Below, piece after piece: positions 22,443 to 34,371 of a stretch of 64,000 nt of DNA. The position numbers and the translations under genes were made by a program. Origin of the DNA: Nomia melanderi (lineage: Eukaryota; Arthropoda; Insecta; Hymenoptera; Halictidae); NCBI RefSeq assembly GCF_051020985.1, contig NC_135006.1:17749501-17813500 (forward strand), written 5' to 3'. Below the pieces are notes generated by a model. The model was given only the letters and a program-made list of their open reading frames with translations. It was not told the origin of the DNA and made no database searches. Numbering within the stretch: the first letter of the stretch is position 1; each line of letters opens with the position of its first letter.

Positions 22443-24611
22443 CTACTCCATTTTAGCTCTGGCTTTCCTAACGGTGTACACCTCGCCGAGGAAGATAAGC
22501 GCGGAGATCGTCAAGCCGACGAGCAACAGCGCGAAGGTCAGCGTATAGTGGTCCATGGTCAGAGTGATCTTCCTCTCCTCGTTCTTCGCTGTCCGCCTCA
22601 TCTTCCTGACCCTCAGCGTGTACGTCATGTTCTGGAACCAGAAGACAGGCAGCCCGCCCTCGTTCAGCCTGAGCAAAAGCGAGTTCACCCTCTCCGCGTA
22701 CGGCGAGTTGGCCCGCAGCACGTAAGCCGCCCTGTAGTTCATAGGGCACTCGTCGACGACGTAGATCAGCGGATTCCCGTCCTTGTCGTAATACGCGTAA
22801 TCGCCGAGCAGCATCGTGTAGTACCTGGTGATCGCGATCTTGTCCTTGAAGGCGACCAGATCCTTGGTCGGCGTCCGCGTGTTGATCACGCGGATCATCC
22901 TGCCGAACTTCTCGCCCGTCGGCGTGTCGTCCAGGAAGGTTGTCTTCAAGTTCGCGTACTTGGTGATCAGCGTTTTCCCCGAGTCCATCACGTCCTCGAT
23001 GGTGCGCAGCTGGGGATAGTGGAAGGGCTTGCTCAGGCTGGACACCAGACAGCTCTGGTAGACGCCGTTCACGATCAGCCCGAAAAAGAGGGTGCCGACC
23101 AGCAGGGACCTTTGTGCCGGCGTGTCGCCGCGTTGCGACGGGTAGCAGAGAAGCTCGGCGAAGTGGAACAGCTTCAAAAGATACCGCGGCACTTCCGGTG
23201 GATCTGCTCGGGAATTCGGGATCCTGTTCAATGACTCGAAGCGTCCTCTCGGCTGCCCGTACAACGATCCGCGGCTGTCGAGAGATCGATCGATTCCACC
23301 TGGATCCATCGAAGACCCTTTCAATCGCCTCGCCGGAGTTCCTTCGTTGTTTCCGGTGTGAGATTCCTCGTTCGTCGACCCCGTCCGTTGAAACCTACGG
23401 TTAACGTATTTCAACAGACACCACAGCAGCGTGATCGAGACGTTGTACACCATGAGCAGCGCCCATAACTCCTCCTCGAACGGCAGGAAAGGCATGTAGG
23501 CTTTGGGCACCAGCCCGGAGTCCGGCGAGATGAAGCACAGCTTGTCCTCGTACATGGAGCTAGTGAACTGGAACTCGGCGTGGCTGGTGTACAGCTTGAC
23601 GAAGAAGCCGGTGATCACTATCTCGACGTGCCCGGCTTCGATCTCCCGCAGGGACTTGTCGAACGGGTCTTCCCGCCTGAAGTCGAGTTTCTTCATCAGA
23701 GTCAGCCGGAACTTGCAGTTCAGCGCTTTCTCCAGGGCATAGACCACGTTCCCGTCTACTTTGGTCAATACCAGCCTCTGCTGATCGTCGTACATGAACC
23801 CCATCAGCAACGACTCGAACACGATCACGTTCAGTGGGTAGTGGTTCAGGTTTCCGAAGGTTTCGAACAGTCGCGTGTCTTTCTGCAGGGGATCGACAGC
23901 GGCAACCGTGGACGCTGTTAAACTAGTATTGTCTGCACAGCTTTCTGAACAAGCGCTGTCTTCGTGTAGCCTTTTGTAGCCTTTGACAGCGTTCTGCAAG
24001 CACAGCTTCCGAATCTCACCGAAGTCGCCCGCGCGAACCTCGAACGGCGCGAACCTGATCAAACACCCGAAATCGTCTTGGGCCGGAATGACCACTGCTC
24101 TGTACACTTTGTTCCTCTTCCACAGCTTCTTCAAGGCGTTCCGCCAATGTCCGGAGACCTTCTTGCTCGTGACGAAGATCAGGTACTGATTTCCGGGCTT
24201 CCAAAGCCTGGGCTGCCAGTAGATGAAGATGTACAGGCTGTAGACGTCGTTCACGACGATGATCCAGGTGAGCCTCGCTCGATCCATCCACCTCGGGCTC
24301 CGCGACAGTTCTCTGGACCTTATCTTGTAGGCTTCGATCGAGTTCTCGCCGATGTAGCGCAGCAGAATATCCACGAAGCTCGAACGGAACTCCGGCAGGA
24401 TCACGGACAACGTTAGAGGACGGAACTCCGGGGACTCGGCGATGAAATTCAAGATCGTCTTCAAATTCCCGATCTCCTGCGCGGAGAAAGGACTCCTGAT
24501 CCCCGAGCAGCGCAATCCGCAGTACACAGAGGTCGTCCCCTGTGACGCTGGTGGACGCGCGAGCAGGATCGCGACGCAAAAGAGCATCGAGCGCGTTGAC
24601 AAGGAACTCAT
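22443..24611 (-). CDS. Divergent ionotropic receptor (IR), intronless
   Basis: One open frame of 722 residues from the ATG at 24611, chosen because it starts a signal peptide (MSSLSTRSMLFCVAILLA); an in-frame ATG at 24668 would add 19 non-hydrophobic residues. Membrane segments fall near residues 380-403, 500-526 and 685-709, with the ligand-binding halves on either side, as in IR channels. The second membrane segment (FFGLIVNGVYQSCLVSSL) and the lobe after it (DSGKTLITKY, DECPMNYRAAYVL, NEGGLPVFW) align with the five-exon receptor at 12113-16732, which lies about 6 kb away in opposite orientation, so the two are diverged paralogues. Lack of introns may mean retroposition or intron loss. A low-complexity, charged loop (about residues 405-460) separates the first membrane segment from the pore. 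Role: probable chemosensory cation channel subunit; ligand unknown. Confidence 0.9.
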   Translation of the reverse strand: MSSLSTRSMLFCVAILLARPPASQGTTSVYCGLRCSGIRSPFSAQEIGNLKTILNFIAESPEFRPLTLSVILPEFRSSFVDILLRYIGENSIEAYKIRSRELSRSPRWMDRARLTWIIVVNDVYSLYIFIYWQPRLWKPGNQYLIFVTSKKVSGHWRNALKKLWKRNKVYRAVVIPAQDDFGCLIRFAPFEVRAGDFGEIRKLCLQNAVKGYKRLHEDSACSESCADNTSLTASTVAAVDPLQKDTRLFETFGNLNHYPLNVIVFESLLMGFMYDDQQRLVLTKVDGNVVYALEKALNCKFRLTLMKKLDFRREDPFDKSLREIEAGHVEIVITGFFVKLYTSHAEFQFTSSMYEDKLCFISPDSGLVPKAYMPFLPFEEELWALLMVYNVSITLLWCLLKYVNRRFQRTGSTNEESHTGNNEGTPARRLKGSSMDPGGIDRSLDSRGSLYGQPRGRFESLNRIPNSRADPPEVPRYLLKLFHFAELLCYPSQRGDTPAQRSLLVGTLFFGLIVNGVYQSCLVSSLSKPFHYPQLRTIEDVMDSGKTLITKYANLKTTFLDDTPTGEKFGRMIRVINTRTPTKDLVAFKDKIAITRYYTMLLGDYAYYDKDGNPLIYVVDECPMNYRAAYVLRANSPYAERVNSLLLRLNEGGLPVFWFQNMTYTLRVRKMRRTAKNEERKITLTMDHYTLTFALLLVGLTISALIFLGEVYTVRKARAKME

Positions 24612-25435
24612 CGTCGGCTGTGTTTCCGGTGATCTGAATCCCCATAGATCCGCCTGATCGATATTCACGTCGTTCCACGAGATTTCAGGACTGCAAACAT
24701 CGTTCCGTAGGAGAACTCGTTCGATGAAGGAAAGACTAATTTATCGTCTGCCGATTCCCTTCGCCGCTGTCCCGCGCCGCAGCGACAAGATGGCGGATGG
24801 CGGACCAGAGCCGAGGCTCCGACGGCGTCCGATTGTCTCTCAGAGAAGTTGTCAGCGCGGCGTCGCGCGTATAAATATTCAGGCGACGGTTTCGCCGGAA
24901 GCCTATAAAGATAAAAAAGCCATCAGATCGGAATCTAAGGGGGAGGATCGCTAATTTCCCGAGTCTGCAGGGCTAATCGGGCCGAATCGATGGGGAGACG
25001 GCTCCTGACACGGAACACTCGTAAATCAACTCGGTTCGACGGTTCCCGTCGCGATAAAACGAGGTTGCGCCCTTTCATTCCGCCGCGAGGCATGTGTAAG
25101 AAACGAACTGCGAATGCACTGCTACGGGTGTCCGATGCAAAGACGCGTGTTTCTTATTGCACCGCTGCGATTCAACCTTTCGTCGACTAGAACTTCTCAC
25201 ACGTATTCGAGACACTGGAAAAAAACAGCGCATACCGGTCTGTCGTTACCGGAATAATTAAACTACTCCTTCGAAGCTCTCGATTTTATACGTCGAATCC
25301 TGGAATCGTTCCAGTAACGTTCGATCTCAAAGGGTTAACCGCTCGCTCAGATAAATCGTGACGTTTGAAACGAATGGCTTGGGATGACAGCGATGTAACT
25401 TATATCCCTGACCTCTCGAGGAAGAGAGCCCCCGC

Positions 25436-25600
25436 GAAATGCAATTTCGAAATGTAATATTGGTGAAACGTAATATTATGAAATGTAATGCTGCAACGCA
25501 ATATTGTGAAATTTAATATCGTGACGTAATGCGATACCGGTGTAATGGTAATATTTTAATGATACCTGCACTTGTAATATTATAATTCAACATTCCCGTG
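25436..25600 (+). repeat. Short degenerate GAAATGTAATATTG repeats
   Basis: Six or so imperfect copies of TGAAATGTAATATT-like units of about 16-25 bases in an AT-rich patch. Confidence 0.4.
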
Positions 25601-28600
25601 CAACGTTGCTAATAACATTATCATTAGCGACAATCAGTATTCGATTTCAGCCATTGAGGAAACTTCGTAACATCCCCGTGATGTAAGAAACATAACCACC
25701 ATATGTTTAGCTATATACTTTACAGTCTGAAGCAATTTCGTTTGTGTCATTCATACTTTTTAAGGTATCGCCCAGAAAACTGGTGTGTGACCACACAGTG
25801 TATCGCGTCGCGGGACTTTCTCAGCGTTTCCAGCTTCCAGGAAGAAAAACCGACGAAACGACCCAACCCCATTTTGCCCCCGACAAAGTTGCCCTCGGCA
25901 AGTCACACGACTCGTTCGTTCGTCGCGGAACAACCATCTCCAGCGGAAACCGCGCATAAAACTGAACGATGACTCCGCGAAACTCGGAAGAATGAAATCG
26001 TTACCTTTGACGCGCTCGAAGGTTTCCCGGAAGCCGGGCTTCCTCTGTTTCCCTTGTGCTTTGTACCGTCGGCGAGTCACGTGTGTGATACTAAGCAACG
26101 CTACGGGGAAACCGAGAATTTCAATGGAATTCAATAGCGCGTTTATTTTCCGGTTTACTTAACAACGTTCTCGTCCCGGCTCGGCTGAAATTGTGTTCTT
26201 CGTTCACCGTGCCTCGGCCCGCAATTAGCGGACCTTGGAATTTATGCAGATTCACGGCTAAAGAGACAAAATTGAGGGAGCGCGCGCAGCCGAGGGAAAA
26301 TTCTGGAGTCCGCGTCGGTTGTTTCTGTGAACGGGAAATGAGACGGACGAGGGGTTCTAATTATTTCTAACGAGAATTCAATTTCGCGGAACGCGAACGG
26401 TCTTCATTTCGGCGAAAACGCGCGAATATTTTAACGCTCGCCGCGAGGCGCGCGAGAATTCGAAGGGAGGAGCACTCCAGTGAACTCGGTTGTTTCGATA
26501 CTGAAGATGACTACGGACTTCCATTAAAGAGGAGCTCAAGGCGAGCAACATTTTCGACGAAGATTAATACGGCCAGTAATTAGACTAAGTGGACCAGTAG
26601 ATTAGCGGGCTAACGAGGTCTGATGGAACACTTGATTAAGGAAAGAAATTACTCGATGAAAATGTGAGTTCAGAAGTGCAGCGTGTATTGATCGGGATAT
26701 CGCGGCGGATTAAATGGATTCCAATTGAACGTATCGCGATCGTATCAACTAAATGTCAACGCCGCTCTGTCTGAGATTAATTCCGCTGAATCATATTAAA
26801 TGCTAGCACATGTTATTGAAACTCGCGACGGATTGTATAAAATTGAAATGGGTAATGCGAAAATGATAACGTACGTACAGAGAAAATCAATATTTAATTT
26901 TCAAATTAATCCATCCGCGTTGCGCGATCCTCGCTACTCGCAGAGATCTCTTGCATAAATCATTCAATAAGGTCGCAGCGATGCTTTTTTCGATATAAAT
27001 GCAATTGCTTTAATGTGACGCACTATGTTATCCGACGCGTGTGCATCTGATATGCGGTGCAAACATTTAACTACGGTAAGTTCTTCGTTGCAGCCGACTT
27101 CTTCATTGCGCGGATCAATCTCTCGTCAAAGCGAACATCTCATCTATTACATAGCTCGATTCGCAATACTCCAATTTACCCATCTCTGTATAATCCACAA
27201 CAAACTGCCAAAGTTCATATCTCCGCCATTAATGAGCAATCAAACCGATAATCAAATAATATCAACGAAAACATGACAGTTTACCGTTCTAGGGTCGAAG
27301 ACAGACGAACGACACTGCCCAGAAGTTACCTCGCAACGCGAAGAGTTAGCGAAATTTCGTCGGGTTCGTTTCCCGGATGTCTCACCTTCGTTTCCGTCGA
27401 GCGTTCAGCGTCGCGCGAGAAACTGCCGTCCAACTGCCACCGGATCTTCCGTCTCTCTGGTTAAGCTTCCTCCAGGAAGCCGAAAGCCGGGGTTTTGCGT
27501 CGGTTTCGCGTCGGTTTTCCGTGTCCTCCGCGTTTGCCCCGAGCAAATCGAGGAAACGTTTACATGACAATTGCGGGCTCCTCCATGTCAGTCGCGTGAC
27601 AGGTCATTAAGTCGAGGATTGTTGCTTTCGGACGTTGCCGGACAATTGCGCGCAGAAACGAGCCGGTCTGCTCGTTCCGTCCCCTAATTCCTATGACGCA
27701 CTCGGCTAACCTCTCGTTTCCGCCCCTCATATCTCGCCCTCTGTTTTTCTTTCACCTTCGCTAATGTTGCTTCTATAGATACTCCTCGGCGAAATGTCGT
27801 TTTTCCGCGGGGGACTGGGTAAACTTGAAAATTATCCTCCTTTTATTTATTTTTATTCGTCGCTCGTAGTTTAGAACGTTCGCCGAGTTGTTCTCTTTAT
27901 GTTCTTTCCTCGAATTTCCCACCATTCGCTGAATTCTTCTTTCTATAAAGCAACTTGAATGTTTCGGTGTTTCTTTATATTTTTCTGTAGTTGATCAGCT
28001 TCGTTGAATTGCTCTTTTTCTGAAGAAACTTCAATAATCTTGAAAACTTACGAAGGTTCCTTAAAACGCGCGAAACTCTCGCGAAAAGAATGAAATTATA
28101 CGTGAATCTTCTAAATACTGAGGAAGAATGAAACTCATCTTCACCGCTCGAACCGTTCAACTGTTTATTAACAACTTTATATTCCAATTACGAAAGCTCG
28201 TCACTAACGTAACGACGTTCGTCCTCAAAGGATAATTAGAGTTCGCAAACGTTTCCTCAACTCCATATCGCGCACTTCAATTAGCGGAAACGTGATAAAT
28301 ATTCTCGCAACTCCGACTACATTATTGTGCCGGTCCGCGTGATTGTAATAATTGTATTTATAATTCACATTATTTATAATTAAACGTGCACCGCCGTGCG
28401 CGCTGCCAGCGACACGGATGTCACTTTATTCGTTTAGCCAACACCAGAACGCCGCGTTTTCGTTCCGTAAAATTCTGCAGTCGCTTTTACCGGCGGTTAA
28501 TTAATAACTTTTCGCGCAGCGAACGATCCGCTCGCGATCCCGATTTTAATTGAGGGTCACGATGACATACGTAACGTTAATTAAATCTGATTTATCGTAC

Positions 28601-30736
28601 GAACGTCCAAGTCGCTCTCGCCGCATCAATGGCGTCTTCGTGCGGCGATCGAGTGAAACAGGATCAAGGAGTCGAGCGAACGATTAAAAATTCGAAACGG
28701 AAGTAAAGGAATCTTCCGAAGTGCGATTCGAACCGAAAGTCTCCGTTATTTCCAATTTATCGCTGCTGGGGGCCGAATGTTCATGCGAATTCCAATTTTT
28801 CAAGCACTGCTTACTCCAAATTTCTGCAGTTAAATCGCCGGTATCCCCGAAAAAAATCAATTTCCCGGCTAAAACGCGGCAAAAGATCACGCGGAGCGGA
28901 ATTTCGATCGCAATTCCATGAAGCGGGCTCTGGTATCGGTGCCGGCATCGATGACCGTGTCATCGTTCATTAAATTTTCACCGACACGGCCGCCGCGTGG
29001 TGTTGTTCCCGTCAGGACATGTCCATTTCCCGGGATTCCCGGGTCCCATTGTCGCCGACACGATCGCGATAATCGGGCGATCGGAATTCCATGTCCGATG
29101 ATCGAGCCCTGGGGTCACAGGGTCGACGAGAGGCGATCAGGCAGTTGGTTTTGATCTGGTGAAGCGAAGCTTCTCTTAAATCAATTTTGTTCGATTAATA
29201 TAAACTTCTAACCGAGGTGAAAACAAATTAATAAACCGTGTCCGGGGAGAACATACTTTTAACCGAAATCAATTCGTACGCTCCGAGGATTGTCAACGTT
29301 TGAAACTGTCATAACTTCGTGGAAAGAGATCGTACGACGATGTTCTTGGGCTCGTTGCAAAGCGAGAGAATTCTACTGTTACAACCCTGAGTTCTAAGTT
29401 CGCATCTCTTCCAGAGATTTTTACATCGCGTGACAAGTAGACAAATGTCGGTACTTTTCGTCTTTTAAATGATGAAAGGTCAAACTTTTCTGAGAACGTT
29501 AACAAATCTTACGTGTAACCGAATTCGCCGTGAAATTGGAGGTTACAGCGACAACTTTACAACGACACCCTAATACATGCCGTGCGATTCTGTTTCGATA
29601 CGTTATTCACAAAGATAGAACTCTCCCGCTGTTCGGAATAATGTACCTTTAGGCGCATCCATGATGCAGGCGTCGGATTGCGTTTGTATTATTGGCATTG
29701 CAGTCGAGTATGATTCGTCGGATAATTCGCTTAGAAAGTTTGGAGGATGGAGCTGTAGCTAGGTAAAGTCTAGTTGTACTCGCGTGCTACGAGTTGCATC
29801 GCGACGAAATTTATAAGAGGTCGTAACGGAACGTGAGGGAGTTTATTGTGAATAAAGAGGATTTCGTTCGTTCGCCATCTTTAATTCCCGAAGGAGAAGT
29901 TGTTGAGTTGCATCTGTTAAATGGTAATTGACTTATAGAGTTGGGATAATAGGATTTGTATACAAATGAAGTTCGACCTCGAATCGAACTGTAATGGAAC
30001 TTGTAAAGAAAGATCATAATGGAATGCGATAAAGTTCATCGGGAAAGATCAATTATTTTGTTACCTTGATATTATTCTTTTCCATATTGCGATGAAGAAA
30101 ATATTAATTTAGAAAATATATTAGATGCATAAAATTGTGCGTTCGTGTCTGTCCATCACATGAAGTTTCCACTTGTAAGAAAAGAAGCAACGCGTCGAAA
30201 GGTGCTGAAGTTTCACCTTCATTTTGCATGCGAAATACCCTTCTGCCGGTTGCACCAGTTATTCCGACATCCCATCGTTCGTGAAGTTAGATTTTGAGTC
30301 CCAGTTCATCCTCGAAACAAGAGAAACTAGACACCGAATGTTCCTTTGTCGTTATCTGTTGAGTAAACTTGAGAACTGCATTAAACGAGTCGACTATTGT
30401 GCGCTGCGTTCGTCTAAAGAATTGTTTAATTTAATGAGCTATTCAAATATACTATACGCTGCATTTACCTAAATAATAACATAATTATGTCACCCATTCA
30501 AACGTGAGAACGAAGCTTCCAGGTATCTGGCCACAGACACTTTGAATAAATTTCCACGTATTTCCTACCTCGACGAGATAGCGTCGCTTACGCAATTGTC
30601 CAGGGGATCGCTATTCAAAGAAGCATTTGATTTGTTCGATCCGGATTTCCACACCCCTCCAAGTGTCATCGACGAATCGCCGGTGCAACGTTTCAAAGTT
30701 CAGTGCGACGCTAAAAAAAATTACTAAAATCGCCCA

Positions 30737-31075
30737 ATGTTTTCAATTCTCGTTAAAATTGTCAAGCATTTCCAATTGTCTCGTCATAATTCTCAAATAC
30801 TTTCAATTCTCTCATTAAAATTCTCAAATACCTTCAATTCTCTCATCATAATTCTCAAATATCTTCAATTCTCTCATCATAATTCTCAAATACTTTCAAT
30901 TCTCTCATTAAAGTTCTCAAATACCTTCAATTCTCTCATTAAAATTCTCAAATATTTTAAATTCTCTCATCATAATTCTCAAATACTTCAAAGTCTCTCA
31001 TTAAAGTTCTCAAGCACTTCAAATTCTCTCATTAAAATTCTCAAATACTTTAAATTCTCATTAAAATTCTAAATA
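30737..31075 (+). repeat. Minisatellite, unit about 31 bases
   Basis: Ten or so copies of TTCTCAAATACTTTCAATTC plus TCTCATTAAAA or TCTCATCATAA. The period is not a multiple of three, yet one frame stays open for 111 codons because the unit lacks stops in that frame; it is not a gene. Confidence 0.65.
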
Positions 31076-32384
31076 TTTCCGGGTTCGAGCAATCTGAACC
31101 GCAGAGCCGTCGCAATTACTGTAACAGGCGCAATTATCGTAATAGGAATGTAGGAATTACCCTATCGGAAATGTATTATTTTCCTTTCATTCGAAAGCGG
31201 AGAGAACTTCCCGGTAGACCTAATATTTCCCTCGGCATTCCCGCTGAACAGTTACATACTTCGAACCGGGGACACCGGAGTGGCAGCGAGCATTTCATCG
31301 TGCCCGCGATTCGGTACGATCCACTCGAGGAAGCTAACCGAGAGGAAAGCGCTGATCGATAGAACCCTGAGGAAACTCTCGCTGAAGCGACGCATACAAA
31401 ATGTATTTTTGCATGAGCCACTCCGCGGCTGTCGGCGGACGCGAAGTGCATTCGTATAATCCGTCCGTTGCAATTAATGGAACAGGCGAATGAATATTTA
31501 GCGAGGCGGGTACTCAGGACGGCTGTCGATTATTAAAATAATACGGAGAAACGCGAAAATGTTCGGGAAAATCGGAAACTCTACCGAACGCTCGCCAATC
31601 GCGAACCAGGGAAACATTGAATCGGTAAACAGGAACAATGTTTGGCACCGGAAATGTTTCGTCGCACTTTCCGCGATGCTTTATCTGTACAATGTTGATC
31701 GTAGAGCTTTCAACTAAATTACTACACATCAAATGATATTATATTATTCTCAATTAAGTGTTATAACATACCAAATACCATGTTACAGTGAATGAAACTA
31801 TGTTCAAGTGAAATATCGCGCGTTGCTTTCATTTTCGCGAAATACTTGGCGAATATTGGTTATCCAAGGAAAAGGATAAACCGCCACACTCGTGACTGGT
31901 ACACGTGTTTATGGAAAAAGGCAATTCGGAAATCGCCAAGAATTTCGAGGGTAATTTCGGAGAATTCCGCGCTGTTTTACATTGCGGTCGACACGGTATA
32001 CCGCAATACGAGTCCCGCGGATTCCTCTGTGGCCGTTGCTTTCGACGACGTCGACGCTGCGGCTCCGAAAGTAGCAAAGTTGCCAAAGGGCTTCGGTATA
32101 CGTTGCGTACTCGACTCTTGTGTGTGACTGGGCAGCTCCCGTCCTATATTCCGGCGTGTCTCGCCTGGAATTACTCGCGGATTTTTACGTCATAGTAGCA
32201 GGAACGCCATCTTAATCCTTTGGGACCCAAATGAAAACCTCTGGAAGAAGTACATTGATTACGAGCACAATACAGGTCACCCGACGTATCATTTTCGACA
32301 GAAATAGATACTTTTATAAAAAATCGCGATTAATCCACTGGTTCGTATTTCATCGATATTGATTTTCTTGTTTCAAAGAACTGT

Positions 32385-32620
32385 GCGAAGATGTTTTCGT
32401 AGTCTCCGAGGCTCTAGGATCCTCAAGATCCCATTTAAATCCAAAACACCGGGCGAAGATCTCTTCACAGTCTCCGAGGCTTTAGGATTCGCAGGACTTT
32501 GAATGCAAGAGACACTGCGAGGACCTTCCTGTGATTCCCAGACCTTAGATCCGAAATACCAGAATTCCTCTACAAGTGCCGCAGCCACTAGAATCCGGAG
32601 GACCTCGTAAAGACGCCCTC
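32385..32620 (+). repeat. Short tandem duplication, period about 67 bases
   Basis: GCGAAGAT...AGTCTCCGAGGCTCTAGGAT near 32388 recurs as GCGAAGAT...AGTCTCCGAGGCTTTAGGAT near 32453, with more degenerate copies to about 32610. Confidence 0.45.
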
Positions 32621-34343
32621 AGCGCCCATAAAACCCTTCTCGAGCCCAGAAGATTTCCCAGGAAATTCAATTCTCATTCGCCGTCCTGCCACGCCCGCTA
32701 CGACGAAAGCATTGAAACGAGATCGAATGTATAAATTCGAAATGAGAGTCTGAACGAGAAACTATGTGCACAGGACGGAACTTATTTTCCGATAATCTAA
32801 CCGCTTTAAACGCGTGAAACATACGCTCACTGGGGGATGAGCGAAAATTAACGAGGGAGTTTACGCTGAATTTTACCAACATTATTCGGCAAACGTTCGT
32901 TTCGATTGACACGGATTACGCGAATATACATGGAATTATCCATTTTGAAACCTATAATTTCGGAGATCTATACGAACGGATATCGATGCATCGATGTATA
33001 TGCTGAATAAAATGTTCGTGAACCTAGTGTCGCGAACCTAGCGTCGACCGATCGTTGCGGCGCACAAACGGAGCTCTTCTCCGCGCTGGAATCCCGTGTT
33101 TTACTTTCGTGTTCGTTCAGAAGAGTGTCCTTCATAGGAATAACGCGTTAAATTCGATGAAAACGGGTTCGTTGCGGTGGAATATCGCGGATTCCGTTCG
33201 GTTTGCGGCGAGGAGGCGGCGGAATTTGTCAGCGGCAGGTCGCGCGTTTAAATAATATTCCGGCGCAGTGTGCCGCTTCTGCGCGCGTCACTCTGTTCCC
33301 GGTTGGAAGCGAGATTTGATTTGTATCCGGTGGATAGCGGCGTGAAGAAAAAAGGTGAAGCACGACGGCAACAACGGTAACCGGAGCGGGAGCGAACGAG
33401 AAACGAGCGACGAGACTCCGTCGAGCAATCGAGTTACCGGTGCGCGGGCGCGTTTATAATAAGCCGTCAGTTTAATAAATAAATTATATTCCCGTAGCGT
33501 ACGTAATTTTCATCGAGCCCACTTTGCGCCGCTCGCGCTGCGTACAGGGAAATAACGCATACAACATTAGAATCGAGCGGAAACGAACGGTTACAAAGAG
33601 GCGGCGCGTAAGTGAACGAGCAACTATTAAATCCCAGTTTCCCTCCGTTTGCAGAATATTCGAGTGCCCCGGCGCAACGGACAGTCGAACGAATCGAACT
33701 TTTAACTAAATTTCACGGGAATATTAAACGAACGGCCGTTCGGCAAATAACGGCGATATGAAAATCTCGGCCGACTGTAAACTCATTACGGCGATATTTG
33801 AACTTTGACACTGGAACTGCCGGATAGATCAAAATGAACAATTCCTAAATTGTTCTTTCGCAATCATTGAAAAGATAATGGATCTTTCCGTAAGAAACTT
33901 CGAAAGAAATTGTTTTAGTAATACGTAGTAAGACTAATTCAATTTGCTCGGTAGTTGTGTTAAAACGCGGCGTTCCCGTTTGATTATTCCATAAACGAAG
34001 CTATCAGGTTTGCGCAGTAATTTTTTAATGAAGTAAAAACGTCCGACTCCGTTTCGACCGGAGCGTGTAAGTATTTATGTAAGTATATATTATGAATTGT
34101 GCGCCCCGATGGCGAACAATGCGGTGAATTAAAGATGGCGGGCCCCCGACGCGGCCGGCCGACAAGATGGCCGCTGTTAATCGCCGGGCCGGTTAATAAT
34201 TCGCCCCTTGTATTCGCGAGACGCGTCGTAAGTTTTCCAGCGGCGGCTTTCTCTGCGCGAGAATTAGTCAGCGAGGCCCCGAAGGAAACGACGGTTTATT
34301 TTCGGGTGATCTGAAAATACGCGCACACGTCCCTCCCAGAGGC

Positions 34344-34349
34344 TCAGTT
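34344..34349 (+). promoter_or_regulatory. Candidate Inr (TCAGTT) of the secreted-protein gene
   Basis: TCAGTT matches the arthropod initiator consensus TCAGTY and lies 28 bases before the ATG at 34372. A weak A/T-rich GAAAATA lies about 30 bases upstream, at the usual TATA distance. No transcript evidence is available here. Confidence 0.35.
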
Positions 34350-34371
34350 CTCGTCGCTCCGGGATAGGATC

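Larger units (their letters stand above)
24669..34371. other. Gene-free region upstream of the secreted-protein gene
   Basis: About 9.7 kb with no recognisable coding exon on either strand. It holds the repeats at 25436, 30737 and 32385, a TTAACCCTTTGAGATC repeat end (minus strand, at 25338) and scattered TAATTA-type sites inside CpG-rich sequence (for example 28480-28600). It may carry regulatory DNA for neighbouring genes. Confidence 0.45.

Noticed and set aside
22443..22620. Orphan exon as an alternative last exon of the intronless receptor
   Set aside because: No donor in phase 1 was found at the matching place; nearby GT sites are phase 0 or 2.
22548..23234. 228-codon plus-strand open frame
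   Set aside because: Antisense shadow of the intronless receptor.
24016..24678. 220-codon minus-strand open frame overlapping the receptor start
   Set aside because: Different frame of the same strand, highly charged, no family match; the receptor frame has the signal peptide and homology.
28715..28745. tRNA-like B box (GGTTCGAATC, minus strand)
   Set aside because: Flanking bases do not form a T-arm stem and no A box or cloverleaf fits upstream.
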